From positions 1-64,000 of the forward strand of contig CBFHSF010000010.1 in assembly GCA_965658445.1 (NCBI GenBank): DNA of 64,000 nucleotides. Direction: 5' to 3'. Shown here one piece after another: positions 8,458 to 15,772 of this stretch. Below the pieces are notes generated by a model. The model was given only the letters and a program-made list of their open reading frames with translations, was not told the DNA's origin and made no database searches. This stretch comes from CBFHSF01 sp965658445. GTDB lineage: Bacteria > Bacteroidota > Bacteroidia > Flavobacteriales > Schleiferiaceae. Both the position numbers and the translations under genes were made by a program. How positions within the stretch are numbered: position 1 is the stretch's first letter; the number at the start of each line of letters is the position of its first letter.

Positions 8458-9710
8458 AGCAGTTCCCAAAAATGGGGAAAGCTCTTGGCTACACATTCAG
8501 GATTTTCTGTGGTGATGGTCGGATCAACAAGTGAGTTAATCAACCCAAAAAGCATGGCCATCCTGTGATCTCCATGCGAATCTAATAGCGCGTCTCTCCA
8601 ATTCGGCATACCCAAAACCACGAGTTCATCTTCTTCCACCGATAAGGCGGCTCCTGCTTTGGCCAACTCATTGGCCATTACGTAGGCCCGATCAGATTCC
8701 TTACCCCTCAATCTATGAACCCCAGAAAAGCGATGTTCGCCCTTAGAAAATAAGGCCAGGAGAACCAAAGGAGGAAACAAATCGGGAGTTTGTGTTAAAT
8801 CCAAACAAAGTGGCCCTTTGAGCGTTCCACTCATTCTCATTTCTGTTGGCCCCGAAGGATTGTGAACTTCATGCACTTCCAATCCATGGCGCTCCAGCAT
8901 TTCAAGGACTTGTGCATCCGGTTGTATAGAATCTCTTCTCAGACCCACGACCGATTCAAAAATCCCCAGATATTGAGCGATCAAGAGAAACGCTCCCCCA
9001 CTCCAATCAGCCTCAGGGATGATGTTTTGAGCCGTATACTTTTGAGCGGTTGGAATGGAAATTTCAGTGAGGTCTTTTCGAGCTTCTACCTGAATTCCAA
9101 ATTTCCTCATTACCTCAAGGGTCATATCCAAATATCCCCGTGATTTTGGATTGTGAATCCTAACCGTGCTGATTTGATTTATTGTCCCCTCTAATACTGG
9201 TAAGGTCATGAGCAAACCTGAAATAAACTGAGAAGAAAACGAACCATCCACAGCATAATCTCCTGCTCGAAGAGGACCGGTTATCTCCATTGGAAGTTTA
9301 TTGTGATTAGAAGACCATTGAACTCCACCTTGATGAAAGATTTCTGAAAGTGGCTCAAAGCTTCTGTTGAGTAGGGTTCCTCTTCCAGTGATTTCTACCG
9401 TTTTGGGTGATTGAGAAACTACCACCGAAAACATTCGTGAAGACAATCCACTTTCTCCTGCATTCAGAGTTCCTGCCTTCAATTCTGGACTCCCTGTAAC
9501 TCTAAGTACTTGCTCCAGGTCTGGGGAATTCCCAATGGGTTTACTCCACTGAGTCTTTGCTCCAAGGGATTCAATGATAGTGACGGCAGCCAAATCATCT
9601 TCAGAAACTCCAGGATTCTTGATTTCCGAAGTTTCAGAAGCCATTAAAGACGCAGCCAAAATGCGTTGCATATGACTTTTACTAATGGGAGGAATGGCTT
9701 TCTTATTCAC
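8454..9710 (-). CDS. aroA: 3-phosphoshikimate 1-carboxyvinyltransferase (EPSP synthase)
   Basis: Cytosolic enzyme of the shikimate pathway that joins phosphoenolpyruvate to shikimate 3-phosphate. The 418-residue length is normal. Visible active-site segments are KSHMQRILAA (near 11), NAGESGLSSRMF (PEP-binding region near 83), GKESDRAYVMANELAKAG (K-E-S-D-R substrate loop) and DSHGDHRMAM near the C-terminus. It is convergent with the ABC-F gene and the two stop codons share four bases. No other aro gene is adjacent. Confidence 0.95.
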   Translation of the reverse strand: MNKKAIPPISKSHMQRILAASLMASETSEIKNPGVSEDDLAAVTIIESLGAKTQWSKPIGNSPDLEQVLRVTGSPELKAGTLNAGESGLSSRMFSVVVSQSPKTVEITGRGTLLNRSFEPLSEIFHQGGVQWSSNHNKLPMEITGPLRAGDYAVDGSFSSQFISGLLMTLPVLEGTINQISTVRIHNPKSRGYLDMTLEVMRKFGIQVEARKDLTEISIPTAQKYTAQNIIPEADWSGGAFLLIAQYLGIFESVVGLRRDSIQPDAQVLEMLERHGLEVHEVHNPSGPTEMRMSGTLKGPLCLDLTQTPDLFPPLVLLALFSKGEHRFSGVHRLRGKESDRAYVMANELAKAGAALSVEEDELVVLGMPNWRDALLDSHGDHRMAMLFGLINSLVDPTITTENPECVAKSFPHFWELL

Positions 9711-9824
9711 GACGCTAAGTTCTCTCTTTTTGGAATACGTTGTATTTCATGTCAGATTTTTTGTATAAATTCACACTGATTAAACACAAAAAGCTCTCTT
9801 TACGAGCAATCTAATCTAATCTTG

Positions 9825-9851
9825 AAAGCAGTCCTAGGCTGCTTTTTTTTT
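9825..9851 (+). terminator. Orphan rho-independent terminator in a divergent intergenic region
   Basis: A 7-bp stem AAAGCAG/CTGCTTT with loop TCCTAGG and a nine-T tract. It points rightward, but no plus-strand gene ends nearby: aroA leaves to the left from 9710 and the next gene starts at 10001. A weaker GCTC/GAGC hairpin lies at about 9792-9806. The arrangement could end a short non-coding transcript starting near 9720-9780. Confidence 0.6.
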
Positions 9852-10000
9852 GCCTTCCCTCCAAACCAATAAAGCGAAAGAACCCAGCCAAACATAGAAA
9901 TATTAAAGTATCTTTAAGGTATTGACGTAGCTTTCCGTTCGACAATAATTCAATCTTCAAAAGCTGGGATTTTTAAATCCCCTGACCAAACTTCACGACC

Positions 10001-10402
10001 ATGAGATACGCAATTGTACTTTCTCTCAGCCTTTTAATGAGCTGCGGAACTGCCAGTAAAATGACCAAATACGCATCACTTTTGGACACCGCATGGCAAC
10101 TAAAAAGCATTACGGGAATGGACATGTCCAGCTTCACCAATGGAATTCCCTTCCTCAATTTTGGAAGTGACGGAATCCTCTCCGGAAATGACGGTTGTAA
10201 TGACTTTTCAGGAAGCTTTACTTCGGACGCTGCAGGTTTGTTAAATTTGGGAAATCTTGCCAGTACCAAAAAAGCATGTCCGGGTGATTCTGACGCCGGC
10301 TTTATGGATGCATTGGGACAGGTGTCAAGTTTTTCCATGGATGGAGGTAACCTGAATCTGAACAATGCCGCTGGTACGTTAATGTCCTTCTTGCCTAAAT
10401 AG
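10001..10402 (+). CDS. META domain lipoprotein, HslJ-like
   Basis: Protein of 133 residues with a lipoprotein signal (VLSLSLLMSC, lipobox cysteine at residue 15), so anchored in the envelope. The rest is a META domain: LLDTAWQLKSITG, LNFGSDGILSGNDGCNDFSG, then a strand with TKKACPGDSDAGFMDAL. META/HslJ proteins are associated with stress or drug tolerance in enterobacteria, but the mechanism is unknown. Start ATG 10001 gives the complete signal peptide. Confidence 0.82.
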   Translation: MRYAIVLSLSLLMSCGTASKMTKYASLLDTAWQLKSITGMDMSSFTNGIPFLNFGSDGILSGNDGCNDFSGSFTSDAAGLLNLGNLASTKKACPGDSDAGFMDALGQVSSFSMDGGNLNLNNAAGTLMSFLPK

Positions 10403-10472
10403 ACTGTGTTCTATTAAACAAGAATGCTCGAAAATTGAATTCCACCATTAGATATTTAGGGAGATTTTCTCA

Positions 10473-11045
10473 ATGACGAAAAAAGAACTCAGAAAATACT
10501 ATCTAGAAAAGAGACAACACATCCCTTCCTCTACACTGAAGGAGGGGATTTTTAATCGCAATCAGCGATTCCTGTTTTATTTGAATTCTCAGCCTCACGT
10601 CAAACACCTCTTTGTCTTTTACAGCTATCGATCGGAACCTTCCACTCATGAGCTCATAGTTGATCTATTGGGTAAAGGGTACACAGTTTCCGTCCCGCGA
10701 ATGATGAAAAAGGGAATGGATAGCACTATGGAAATTGTACCCATACAATCCCTCTCTGAGCTTACTGGTGTTTATCAATCCATTCCACAGCCAATAGATT
10801 GTCATCCCAAGGCGAAACCCGACTCCATTGACTTGGTCATTGTTCCTTCGCTTGCTATAGATTCTAAAGGGTACCGGTTGGGGTATGGTGGCGGATTCTA
10901 CGACAGACTTTTATCAGAAATTCGCCTAGATGCACTCACCGTCGCCTGGCAGTACGAAGATTTTTGCAATGGAACGGTTATCGTAGAGGACCATGATCTG
11001 CCAGTCCAATTCGCGTGTACGGAACAATCTTGGCACGAATTCTAG
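10473..11045 (+). CDS. 5-formyltetrahydrofolate cyclo-ligase
   Basis: Cytosolic ATP-dependent enzyme converting 5-formyl-THF to 5,10-methenyl-THF, recycling the storage folate. 190 residues. Characteristic parts are the basic N-terminal helix (TKKELRKYYLEKRQ), SVPRMMKKGM, DLVIVPSLAIDSKGYRLGYG and GGFYDRLL, the signature loop binding ATP and folate. It lies between the META lipoprotein and a glycosyltransferase on the same strand; the latter appears to have its own promoter. Confidence 0.92.
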   Translation: MTKKELRKYYLEKRQHIPSSTLKEGIFNRNQRFLFYLNSQPHVKHLFVFYSYRSEPSTHELIVDLLGKGYTVSVPRMMKKGMDSTMEIVPIQSLSELTGVYQSIPQPIDCHPKAKPDSIDLVIVPSLAIDSKGYRLGYGGGFYDRLLSEIRLDALTVAWQYEDFCNGTVIVEDHDLPVQFACTEQSWHEF

Positions 11046-11063
11046 AAAATTAAACTACATTTG
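11030..11063 (+). promoter_or_regulatory. Candidate promoter of the GT2 gene at 11082
   Basis: TACATTTG at 11056-11063 with a TTG at 11030-11032, spacing 23 bp, slightly long for the Bacteroidota consensus. It lies just after the stop codon of the folate gene and 18 bp before the ATG of the glycosyltransferase. Confidence 0.5.
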
Positions 11064-11081
11064 CTGACCTAAAAATCCGAA

Positions 11082-11804
11082 ATGACTTTTAAGAAGCTTT
11101 CCATTGTTATTCCCGTTTACAACGAGGGTCCAACCATTCATCTGATTCTAGATAAAATCAAGGAAGTTGAACTTCCTAACGGCATAGAAAAAGAACTCAT
11201 TCTGGTCAATGACTGCAGTACGGATAACACAGTAGAATCCATTGAAAAGTACCGCTCAGAAAATCCAGAAATGAACATCCAGTTCTACCAACACGAGGTA
11301 AACAAAGGAAAAGGAGCGGCTCTTCATACGGGAATTTCCAAAGCAACCGGAGAGTTCCTAGTTATTCAGGATGCGGATTTGGAATACGATCCACAAGAGT
11401 ATCACATCCTGTTAAAACCCATCTTGCGTGGAGAAGCAGATGTTGTCTACGGATCTCGTTTTATGGGTGGGAATCCACACAGAATTTTGTTTTTCTGGCA
11501 CACTATCGGAAACAAATTCTTGACCTTCTTGTCTAACATGCTCTCCAACCTAAACCTTACGGACATGGAGACTTGTTACAAAGTATTTGAAACCAAGACG
11601 ATTCAAGGTCTTTCTCTTAAGGAAAACCGCTTTGGTTTTGAACCTGAGGTTACTGCTAAAATCGCACGCGTTCCCAAAATCAGAATCTACGAAGTAGGTA
11701 TTTCTTACTACGGAAGAACCTATGAAGAAGGCAAGAAGATTGGTTGGAAAGACGGTGTAAGAGCCATATATTGTATCCTTAAATACAACTTATTTAGCAA
11801 GTAA
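11082..11804 (+). CDS. Glycosyltransferase family 2, polyprenyl-phosphate sugar synthase type
   Basis: GT-A enzyme of 240 residues resembling dolichyl/undecaprenyl-phosphate mannosyl- or glucosyl-transferases that charge lipid carriers at the inner membrane. Motifs: SIVIPVYNEGPTI, ILVNDCSTDNT, DADLEYDP (metal-binding DxD), and the C-terminal segment FGFEPEVTAKIAR with YGRTYEEGKKIGWKDG, typical of this subgroup. There is no obvious C-terminal transmembrane pair, so it probably associates peripherally. The fluoride channel gene follows after a hairpin. Confidence 0.88.
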   Translation: MTFKKLSIVIPVYNEGPTIHLILDKIKEVELPNGIEKELILVNDCSTDNTVESIEKYRSENPEMNIQFYQHEVNKGKGAALHTGISKATGEFLVIQDADLEYDPQEYHILLKPILRGEADVVYGSRFMGGNPHRILFFWHTIGNKFLTFLSNMLSNLNLTDMETCYKVFETKTIQGLSLKENRFGFEPEVTAKIARVPKIRIYEVGISYYGRTYEEGKKIGWKDGVRAIYCILKYNLFSK

Positions 11805-11821
11805 ACCATCCAAAGGACCTC

Positions 11822-11855
11822 GTTCGGTTGCTTTGGGCTTGCGCCGAAACCGAAC
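11822..11855 (+). promoter_or_regulatory. Hairpin abutting the fluC start codon
   Basis: A perfect 8-bp stem GTTCGGTT/AACCGAAC encloses a nested GGC TTGC GCC mini-hairpin and ends one base before the ATG at 11857. It would cover the ribosome entry site. I could not match it to the known fluoride riboswitch consensus. It could be a translational control element, a weak attenuator, or chance. Confidence 0.45.
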
Positions 11856-11856
11856 T

Positions 11857-12234
11857 ATGAATTTACTTCACCTATTACTAATTGGAATCGGAGGCTTCTT
11901 TGGAAGCATTTCTCGTTTTTCTCTCAGCTATCTCTTTGTTAAAGTAGGTTGGATTAATTTTCCTTGGGCTACCCTACTCGTTAACCTACTCGGATCTTTC
12001 CTCATTGGGATTGTCTTTGGCCTTCTCCTAGAAAACGAAGATTACCCAGAGCATTACAAGCTTTTCTTTGCCACTGGTTTTTTGGGGTCGTTCACTACGT
12101 TCTCCACCTTCTCTTTCGAGACCTTTGAAATGGTAAACAATCACCTTTACCTACAGGCCGCATTGTATTCCTTAGGCAGTATTTTGATTGGCGTCTTACT
12201 CGCTTACGGAGGATATTCTCTGATCAAAGCTTAG
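11857..12234 (+). CDS. crcB: Fluoride-specific channel FluC/CrcB
   Basis: Small membrane protein of 125 residues that forms dual-topology dimers exporting fluoride. Four hydrophobic helices are visible. Family motifs are GGFFGSISRF (G-x3-R, near 9), PWATLLVNLLGSFLIG (conserved Asn in helix 2) and GFLGSFTTFSTFSFE (the phenylalanine-box and Thr/Ser track in helix 3). The start is set at ATG 11857 rather than upstream TTG 11833, because the latter adds a charged stretch inside the hairpin. It stands alone, whereas many genomes carry paired crcB genes. Confidence 0.93.
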   Translation: MNLLHLLLIGIGGFFGSISRFSLSYLFVKVGWINFPWATLLVNLLGSFLIGIVFGLLLENEDYPEHYKLFFATGFLGSFTTFSTFSFETFEMVNNHLYLQAALYSLGSILIGVLLAYGGYSLIKA

Positions 12235-12318
12235 GCATTCACAGTTTTCGCGCGTTTTCTCTTTATTTTATGCAACAGATTGTAAAACAAACGTTTATAC
12301 TCGTTTACTTAGCATCTT

Positions 12319-12468
12319 TTTCAAGACAATTTCAATAGCTTGGCTCCGATTTTGAAATGCACTAACATTTACTTGCTTTTAGAGTTAGTAACGTTAAGCG
12401 ATACTATGATAGTTTCCTTCGGATCCAAGCTTACCTTTTTAATTTGACAAGGAGAAATTGTCTTGAAA
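12319..12468. repeat. 15-bp inverted repeat spanning the higB start
   Basis: TTTCAAGACAATTTC at 12319-12333 is the exact reverse complement of 12454-12468. The arms are 120 bp apart. The right arm lies inside the coding part of the toxin remnant, the left arm upstream of its candidate operator. Confidence 0.6.
12384..12396 (+). promoter_or_regulatory. Candidate operator before the decayed higBA pair
   Basis: The palindrome TAACGTTA (12389-12396) lies 9 bp before the ATG of the toxin remnant. A pair ACTAAC (12361-12366) / GTTAGT (12384-12389) sits just upstream. HigA antitoxins repress their own operon from palindromes in this position, so this may be the relic operator. Confidence 0.35.
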
Positions 12469-12687
12469 TTTCCACTGTCTGTTCAAAAAAATGCGAGGAG
12501 AAAACTAAGGATGCTGAGCAACGCCCAAAGTCTTTTGGATTTGAAGGTTCCACCGTCAAATCGTCTTAAGAAATTGAGTGGGAGCCTGAGGGACTATTAT
12601 AGTATTTGCATCAACGATCAGTGGAGAATCATCTTTTTGTGGAAAGATGGAAAGGCCTTGGATGAAGAAATTGTAGACTACCATTGA
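12406..12687 (+). pseudogene. Broken RelE/HigB-type toxin (in-frame TGA)
   Basis: From ATG 12406 the frame reads MIVSFGSKLTFLI, then TGA at 12445-12447, then QGEIVLKF and a complete remainder in the same frame. The downstream part carries HigB hallmarks: QKNARRKLRML, VPPSNRLKKLSG, INDQWRIIF and the terminal EIVDYH. Restored, it would be 93 residues, the usual HigB length. The stop falls where the family normally has an aromatic residue before x-G-E, so TGG to TGA is the simplest explanation. HigB toxins are ribosome-dependent mRNA interferases. A late restart at TTG 12463 would lack the first strand and helix and is unlikely to be active. Confidence 0.8.
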
Positions 12688-12711
12688 TTGAATGACTCAA
12701 AATCAATTGTC

Positions 12712-13019
12712 ATGAAAAAGCTAGATAATGTTCACCCAGGTGAAGTCTTACAAGAGGAATTTTTGAATCCCTTCAAAATCTCAGCCTATCGCCTTTCTAA
12801 GGAGATTGGAATCCCGCAGACGCGAGTTTCGCAAATTCTAAAGGGAAAAAGAAGGATCTCTGTTGACACTACCTTAGTTTGAGTGTGTAATTCGGAAATA
12901 GTCCACAGTTTTGGCTAGGACTACAAATTGACTTTGATTTGGAAGGGGAAAGACGAAATAAAAACACCGAACTCAGCAAGATAAAACCCTTCAGCCCCAA
13001 TACTGACTCAGCGGTTGCT
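12712..13019 (+). pseudogene. Broken HigA-type antitoxin (frameshift plus stop)
   Basis: ATG 12712 begins an XRE/HigA antitoxin: VHPGEVLQEEFLNPFKIS, ISAYRLSKEIGIPQTRVSQI (helix-turn-helix) and KGKRRISVDTTL. The frame stops at 12880-12882. Moving one base at about 12877 recovers LSV, a TAA at 12888-12890, then FGNSPQFWLGLQIDFDLE and RRNKNTELSKIKP, the normal C-terminal half of HigA. So a one-base loss and a nonsense change both interrupt it. It follows the toxin remnant by 24 bp, the usual higBA order. The right boundary is approximate because the remnant frame runs on to 13139. The fragment from 12939 is not an independent gene. Confidence 0.8.
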
Positions 13020-13097
13020 CAAGCACCCCAAGCTGAATGGATATTTTTAGGTGAGTCTCTGGCTGAATTCGGTATTCTATCGAAAGAAAACGATATT

Positions 13098-13643
13098 CTA
13101 GTCTCGCTTATAGTACGCAACAATGCTCGCCTTGGCTAAGGCCTTTGCATTGAGGTTGTAACCCACTACGGCGGCATTGGTTTCTGAAGTCAATCCCAAG
13201 GAAGCGTCCGGAAGGGCGTAGACTGTGATAATGTACGTATGAAACCCGTGTCCTGGAGGTGGACAAGGACCACCGTAACCGGCAAAACCGTAATCCGTTA
13301 GGGTTTGGATAGCGCCTTTAGGAAGTACCGTCCCCTCCTTTTCTCCAGCACCTTGAGGAAGAGAAGTAACGTCAGAAGGAATATCTAAAACCAACCAATG
13401 CCACCATCCACTACCCGTAGGAGCATCGGGATCATACATGGTTATGGCAAAACTTTGAGTGCCTTCCGGGGCATTCATCCAATGAAGCTCTGGAGATTTG
13501 TTTTCTCCCTCGCAGCCAAAACCGCCAAATTCTTCGGTGGAAGTGGCTTGACCTTGCAAAGTAGAACTGGCTAAAGTGAAGTTTTGAGAAAATGCAATGC
13601 CGCTGGTAAACAATGCAGCAACCAATAGGGTGAATCTTTTCAT
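13098..13643 (-). CDS. YbhB/YbcL family Raf kinase inhibitor-like protein (PEBP)
   Basis: Phosphatidylethanolamine-binding-protein fold, 181 residues, with a cleavable signal peptide (KRFTLLVAALFTSGIAFSQ), so periplasmic or secreted. The ligand-pocket motifs are intact: AITMYDPDAPTGSGWWHWLV and GYGGPCPPPGHGFHTYIITV. The bacterial group has no firmly known physiological role; related E. coli YbhB and YbcL are small-molecule or kinase-inhibitor-like proteins. It is convergent with the decayed higBA pair and overlaps the open frame trailing from the antitoxin remnant. Confidence 0.92.
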   Translation of the reverse strand: MKRFTLLVAALFTSGIAFSQNFTLASSTLQGQATSTEEFGGFGCEGENKSPELHWMNAPEGTQSFAITMYDPDAPTGSGWWHWLVLDIPSDVTSLPQGAGEKEGTVLPKGAIQTLTDYGFAGYGGPCPPPGHGFHTYIITVYALPDASLGLTSETNAAVVGYNLNAKALAKASIVAYYKRD

Positions 13644-13722
13644 TATTTATTTGATTGATGGTTAGAATTGAAAGTTATTCCGGTAGTTTCAACACCAATG
13701 TAAGGAAATGGTTTTTACTAAT

Positions 13723-13764
13723 ACATCTTGCTTAATACTTCTTGCTTAACACTTCTTGCTTTCC
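13723..13764. repeat. Three tandem 14-bp repeats
   Basis: Units ACATCTTGCTTAAT, ACTTCTTGCTTAAC and ACTTCTTGCTTTCC lie head to tail in the region between the divergent PEBP and glycerophosphodiesterase genes. No other feature is seen in this gap. Confidence 0.75.
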
Positions 13765-13852
13765 ACATTTTAGCATTATCCGTATCTTGAGATGGAGATA
13801 AACTTTACAAAGCCTTTACCTCGGCTAAAACATCCTACACTACATTTCAACC

Positions 13853-14689
13853 ATGAAAATCAAACACCTTTTTTCACTCCTTGTTTTGTGCACTGGCACT
13901 TGGACTCTTGCGCAGCCTTTGTCTCAGCCTTTGTCTCAGCCAAATGTAATCGCCCATCGAGGGTTTTCTGCACACGCGCCCGAAAACACCTTGGCGGCCT
14001 TTCAGATGGCCATAGACAGTGGGATTACCATTTTTGAGTTAGATGTTCATGTAACTTCCGATGATTCCTTGGTGGTTATTCACGATCATTCTACAGGACA
14101 CACGGCTTCTGACGGTCAAAATGTAATCGTCGATCAAATCACTTATCAAGAATTGTCTGAAATCAAGGCGGGTTATCCCAAGGTTTTTGGCGAACTTTTT
14201 AAGGACGAACCCTACCCTACTTTACGAGAGGCTCTGGCGTTGGCCAAAGGAAAATCAAAAGTTTGCATCGAGCTCAAAGTGGACAGTGTAGAAGATGCCG
14301 TTATCAAAACCATATACCAAATGGGTATGGAAAACGAAGTCTACATTTTCAGTTTTGACTATGAGGTGGTCAAGGCCTTTCAAAGAGCAGACCCATCCCT
14401 ACCGGTAATTTACCTTCTCGAATTTTCTACTCATTCCGTGGAACAAGATATTGAGAAGGCCCTAGACGCTGGTGCTTCCGGTGTAGGTGTAGGCCCCATG
14501 TATCCATTGACAAAACCCGTTATTGAAAAATACCACGCTGAAGAACTCCTCGTATTTAACTGGACCATTAACGATCCAGCAGAAATGGAACACTTGATAA
14601 AAATTGGCGTAGATGGCATTATTTCCGATTACCCCACCACGGTTAAAAGAAAAATTGAAGCCTCTCCGGAATCCCCTAAAGAAGAGTAA
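13853..14689 (+). CDS. Glycerophosphodiester phosphodiesterase family protein
   Basis: Hydrolyses glycerophosphodiesters from phospholipid turnover to glycerol 3-phosphate and an alcohol. 278 residues; a signal peptide (residues 1-21) places it in the periplasm. Catalytic elements of the TIM barrel are visible: IAHRGFSAHAPENTLAAF (HRG and the E-N pair), FELDVHVTSDD and VVIHDHS (metal and catalytic His), CIELK, and the final WTINDPAEM with DGIISDYP. A 12-bp tandem repeat at 13913-13936 codes a QPLSQPLS linker just after the signal peptide, which looks like a slippage expansion. Confidence 0.92.
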   Translation: MKIKHLFSLLVLCTGTWTLAQPLSQPLSQPNVIAHRGFSAHAPENTLAAFQMAIDSGITIFELDVHVTSDDSLVVIHDHSTGHTASDGQNVIVDQITYQELSEIKAGYPKVFGELFKDEPYPTLREALALAKGKSKVCIELKVDSVEDAVIKTIYQMGMENEVYIFSFDYEVVKAFQRADPSLPVIYLLEFSTHSVEQDIEKALDAGASGVGVGPMYPLTKPVIEKYHAEELLVFNWTINDPAEMEHLIKIGVDGIISDYPTTVKRKIEASPESPKEE

Positions 14690-14782
14690 AATCCCTTCTC
14701 TCTTTCCGCATAGGGTATTATCCTACAAAGCGCTGGTAGATACATCTTATTTTACGACCTTTGTGGTCCAAATTAAGTGTCC

Positions 14783-15739
14783 ATGAGCGTATTCAAGCGT
14801 TTTTTCTCAAGCGATAAAAAAGAAACCCTCAACAAGGGTCTTGAAAAATCTAAAGAATCTGTCTTTTCCAAGCTCGGAAGAGCGGTTGCCGGAAAGTCTA
14901 CCGTTGATGCGGAGGTTCTGGATAACCTAGAGGAAGTTCTTATTTCTTCGGATGTAGGTGTAGACACGACCGTTAAGATTATTGAACGCATTGAAGAGCG
15001 CGTAGCTCGCGATAAATACTTGGGGACCTCAGAACTCAACTCCATTTTACGAGAAGAAATCGCAGGTCTTTTGGCTGAAAACGAATCTTCTTCTGAGGCG
15101 GTTGAATTTGAATTGCCCGAAGGCGCGCGCCCCCATGTCATCATGGTAGTGGGTGTAAACGGTGCGGGAAAGACCACGACGATTGGAAAGCTTTCTTCTC
15201 AGTTTAAAGCCAAGGGATACAATGTTGTACTCGGAGCGGCGGATACCTTTAGAGCCGCTGCCGTGGATCAATTGACCGTGTGGAGCGAACGCGTGGGCGT
15301 TCCCATCGTAAAACAAGCCATGGGCTCTGACCCTGCTTCTGTTGCCTATGACACTTTGCAGTCAGCCGTAGCACAAAATGCTGATGTAGCCATTATCGAT
15401 ACCGCAGGAAGACTTCACAACAAGGTGAACTTGATGAATGAGCTTTCCAAAATCAAACGAGTAATGCAAAAGGTAATGCCGGATGCCCCCCATGAGGTAA
15501 TGCTGGTATTGGACGGCTCCACCGGACAAAATGCCATGGAGCAAGCGCGTCAGTTTACCAAAGCTACCGAAGTCTCTTCATTAGCCATTACCAAATTGGA
15601 CGGTACCGCGAAAGGCGGTGTAGTGATTGGAATTAGCGACCACTTCCAAATTCCCGTAAAGTACATAGGTGTAGGAGAAGGTATTGATGACCTTCAGGTG
15701 TTTAATTCCCACGAATTTGTGGATTCCTTTTTTGCGTAA
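14783..15739 (+). CDS. ftsY: Signal recognition particle receptor FtsY
   Basis: GTPase that docks ribosome-SRP complexes at the SecYEG translocon on the inner membrane. 318 residues with a short basic N-terminal region and the NG domain, lacking the long acidic domain of E. coli. Motifs: GVNGAGKTTTIGKL (G1), DTFRAAAVDQL, DTAGRLHNK (G3), TKLDGTAKGG (G4 region) and GVGEGIDDLQ. ATG 14783 is chosen over GTG 14777. rimO follows after 33 bp, a neighbourhood I associate with Bacteroidota. Confidence 0.95.
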   Translation: MSVFKRFFSSDKKETLNKGLEKSKESVFSKLGRAVAGKSTVDAEVLDNLEEVLISSDVGVDTTVKIIERIEERVARDKYLGTSELNSILREEIAGLLAENESSSEAVEFELPEGARPHVIMVVGVNGAGKTTTIGKLSSQFKAKGYNVVLGAADTFRAAAVDQLTVWSERVGVPIVKQAMGSDPASVAYDTLQSAVAQNADVAIIDTAGRLHNKVNLMNELSKIKRVMQKVMPDAPHEVMLVLDGSTGQNAMEQARQFTKATEVSSLAITKLDGTAKGGVVIGISDHFQIPVKYIGVGEGIDDLQVFNSHEFVDSFFA

Positions 15740-15772
15740 TCCCTCTATTCAAAAGGATTTATTGAAAAGTAC

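Noticed and set aside
11806..11856. Fluoride riboswitch before fluC
   Set aside because: I could not find the conserved fluoride riboswitch core; only a plain hairpin is visible, so I list it as an unassigned element.
12939..13139. Frame that looks like a separate small protein
   Set aside because: Its first part is the C-terminal half of the broken HigA antitoxin; the rest runs past the normal end and into the opposite-strand PEBP gene.
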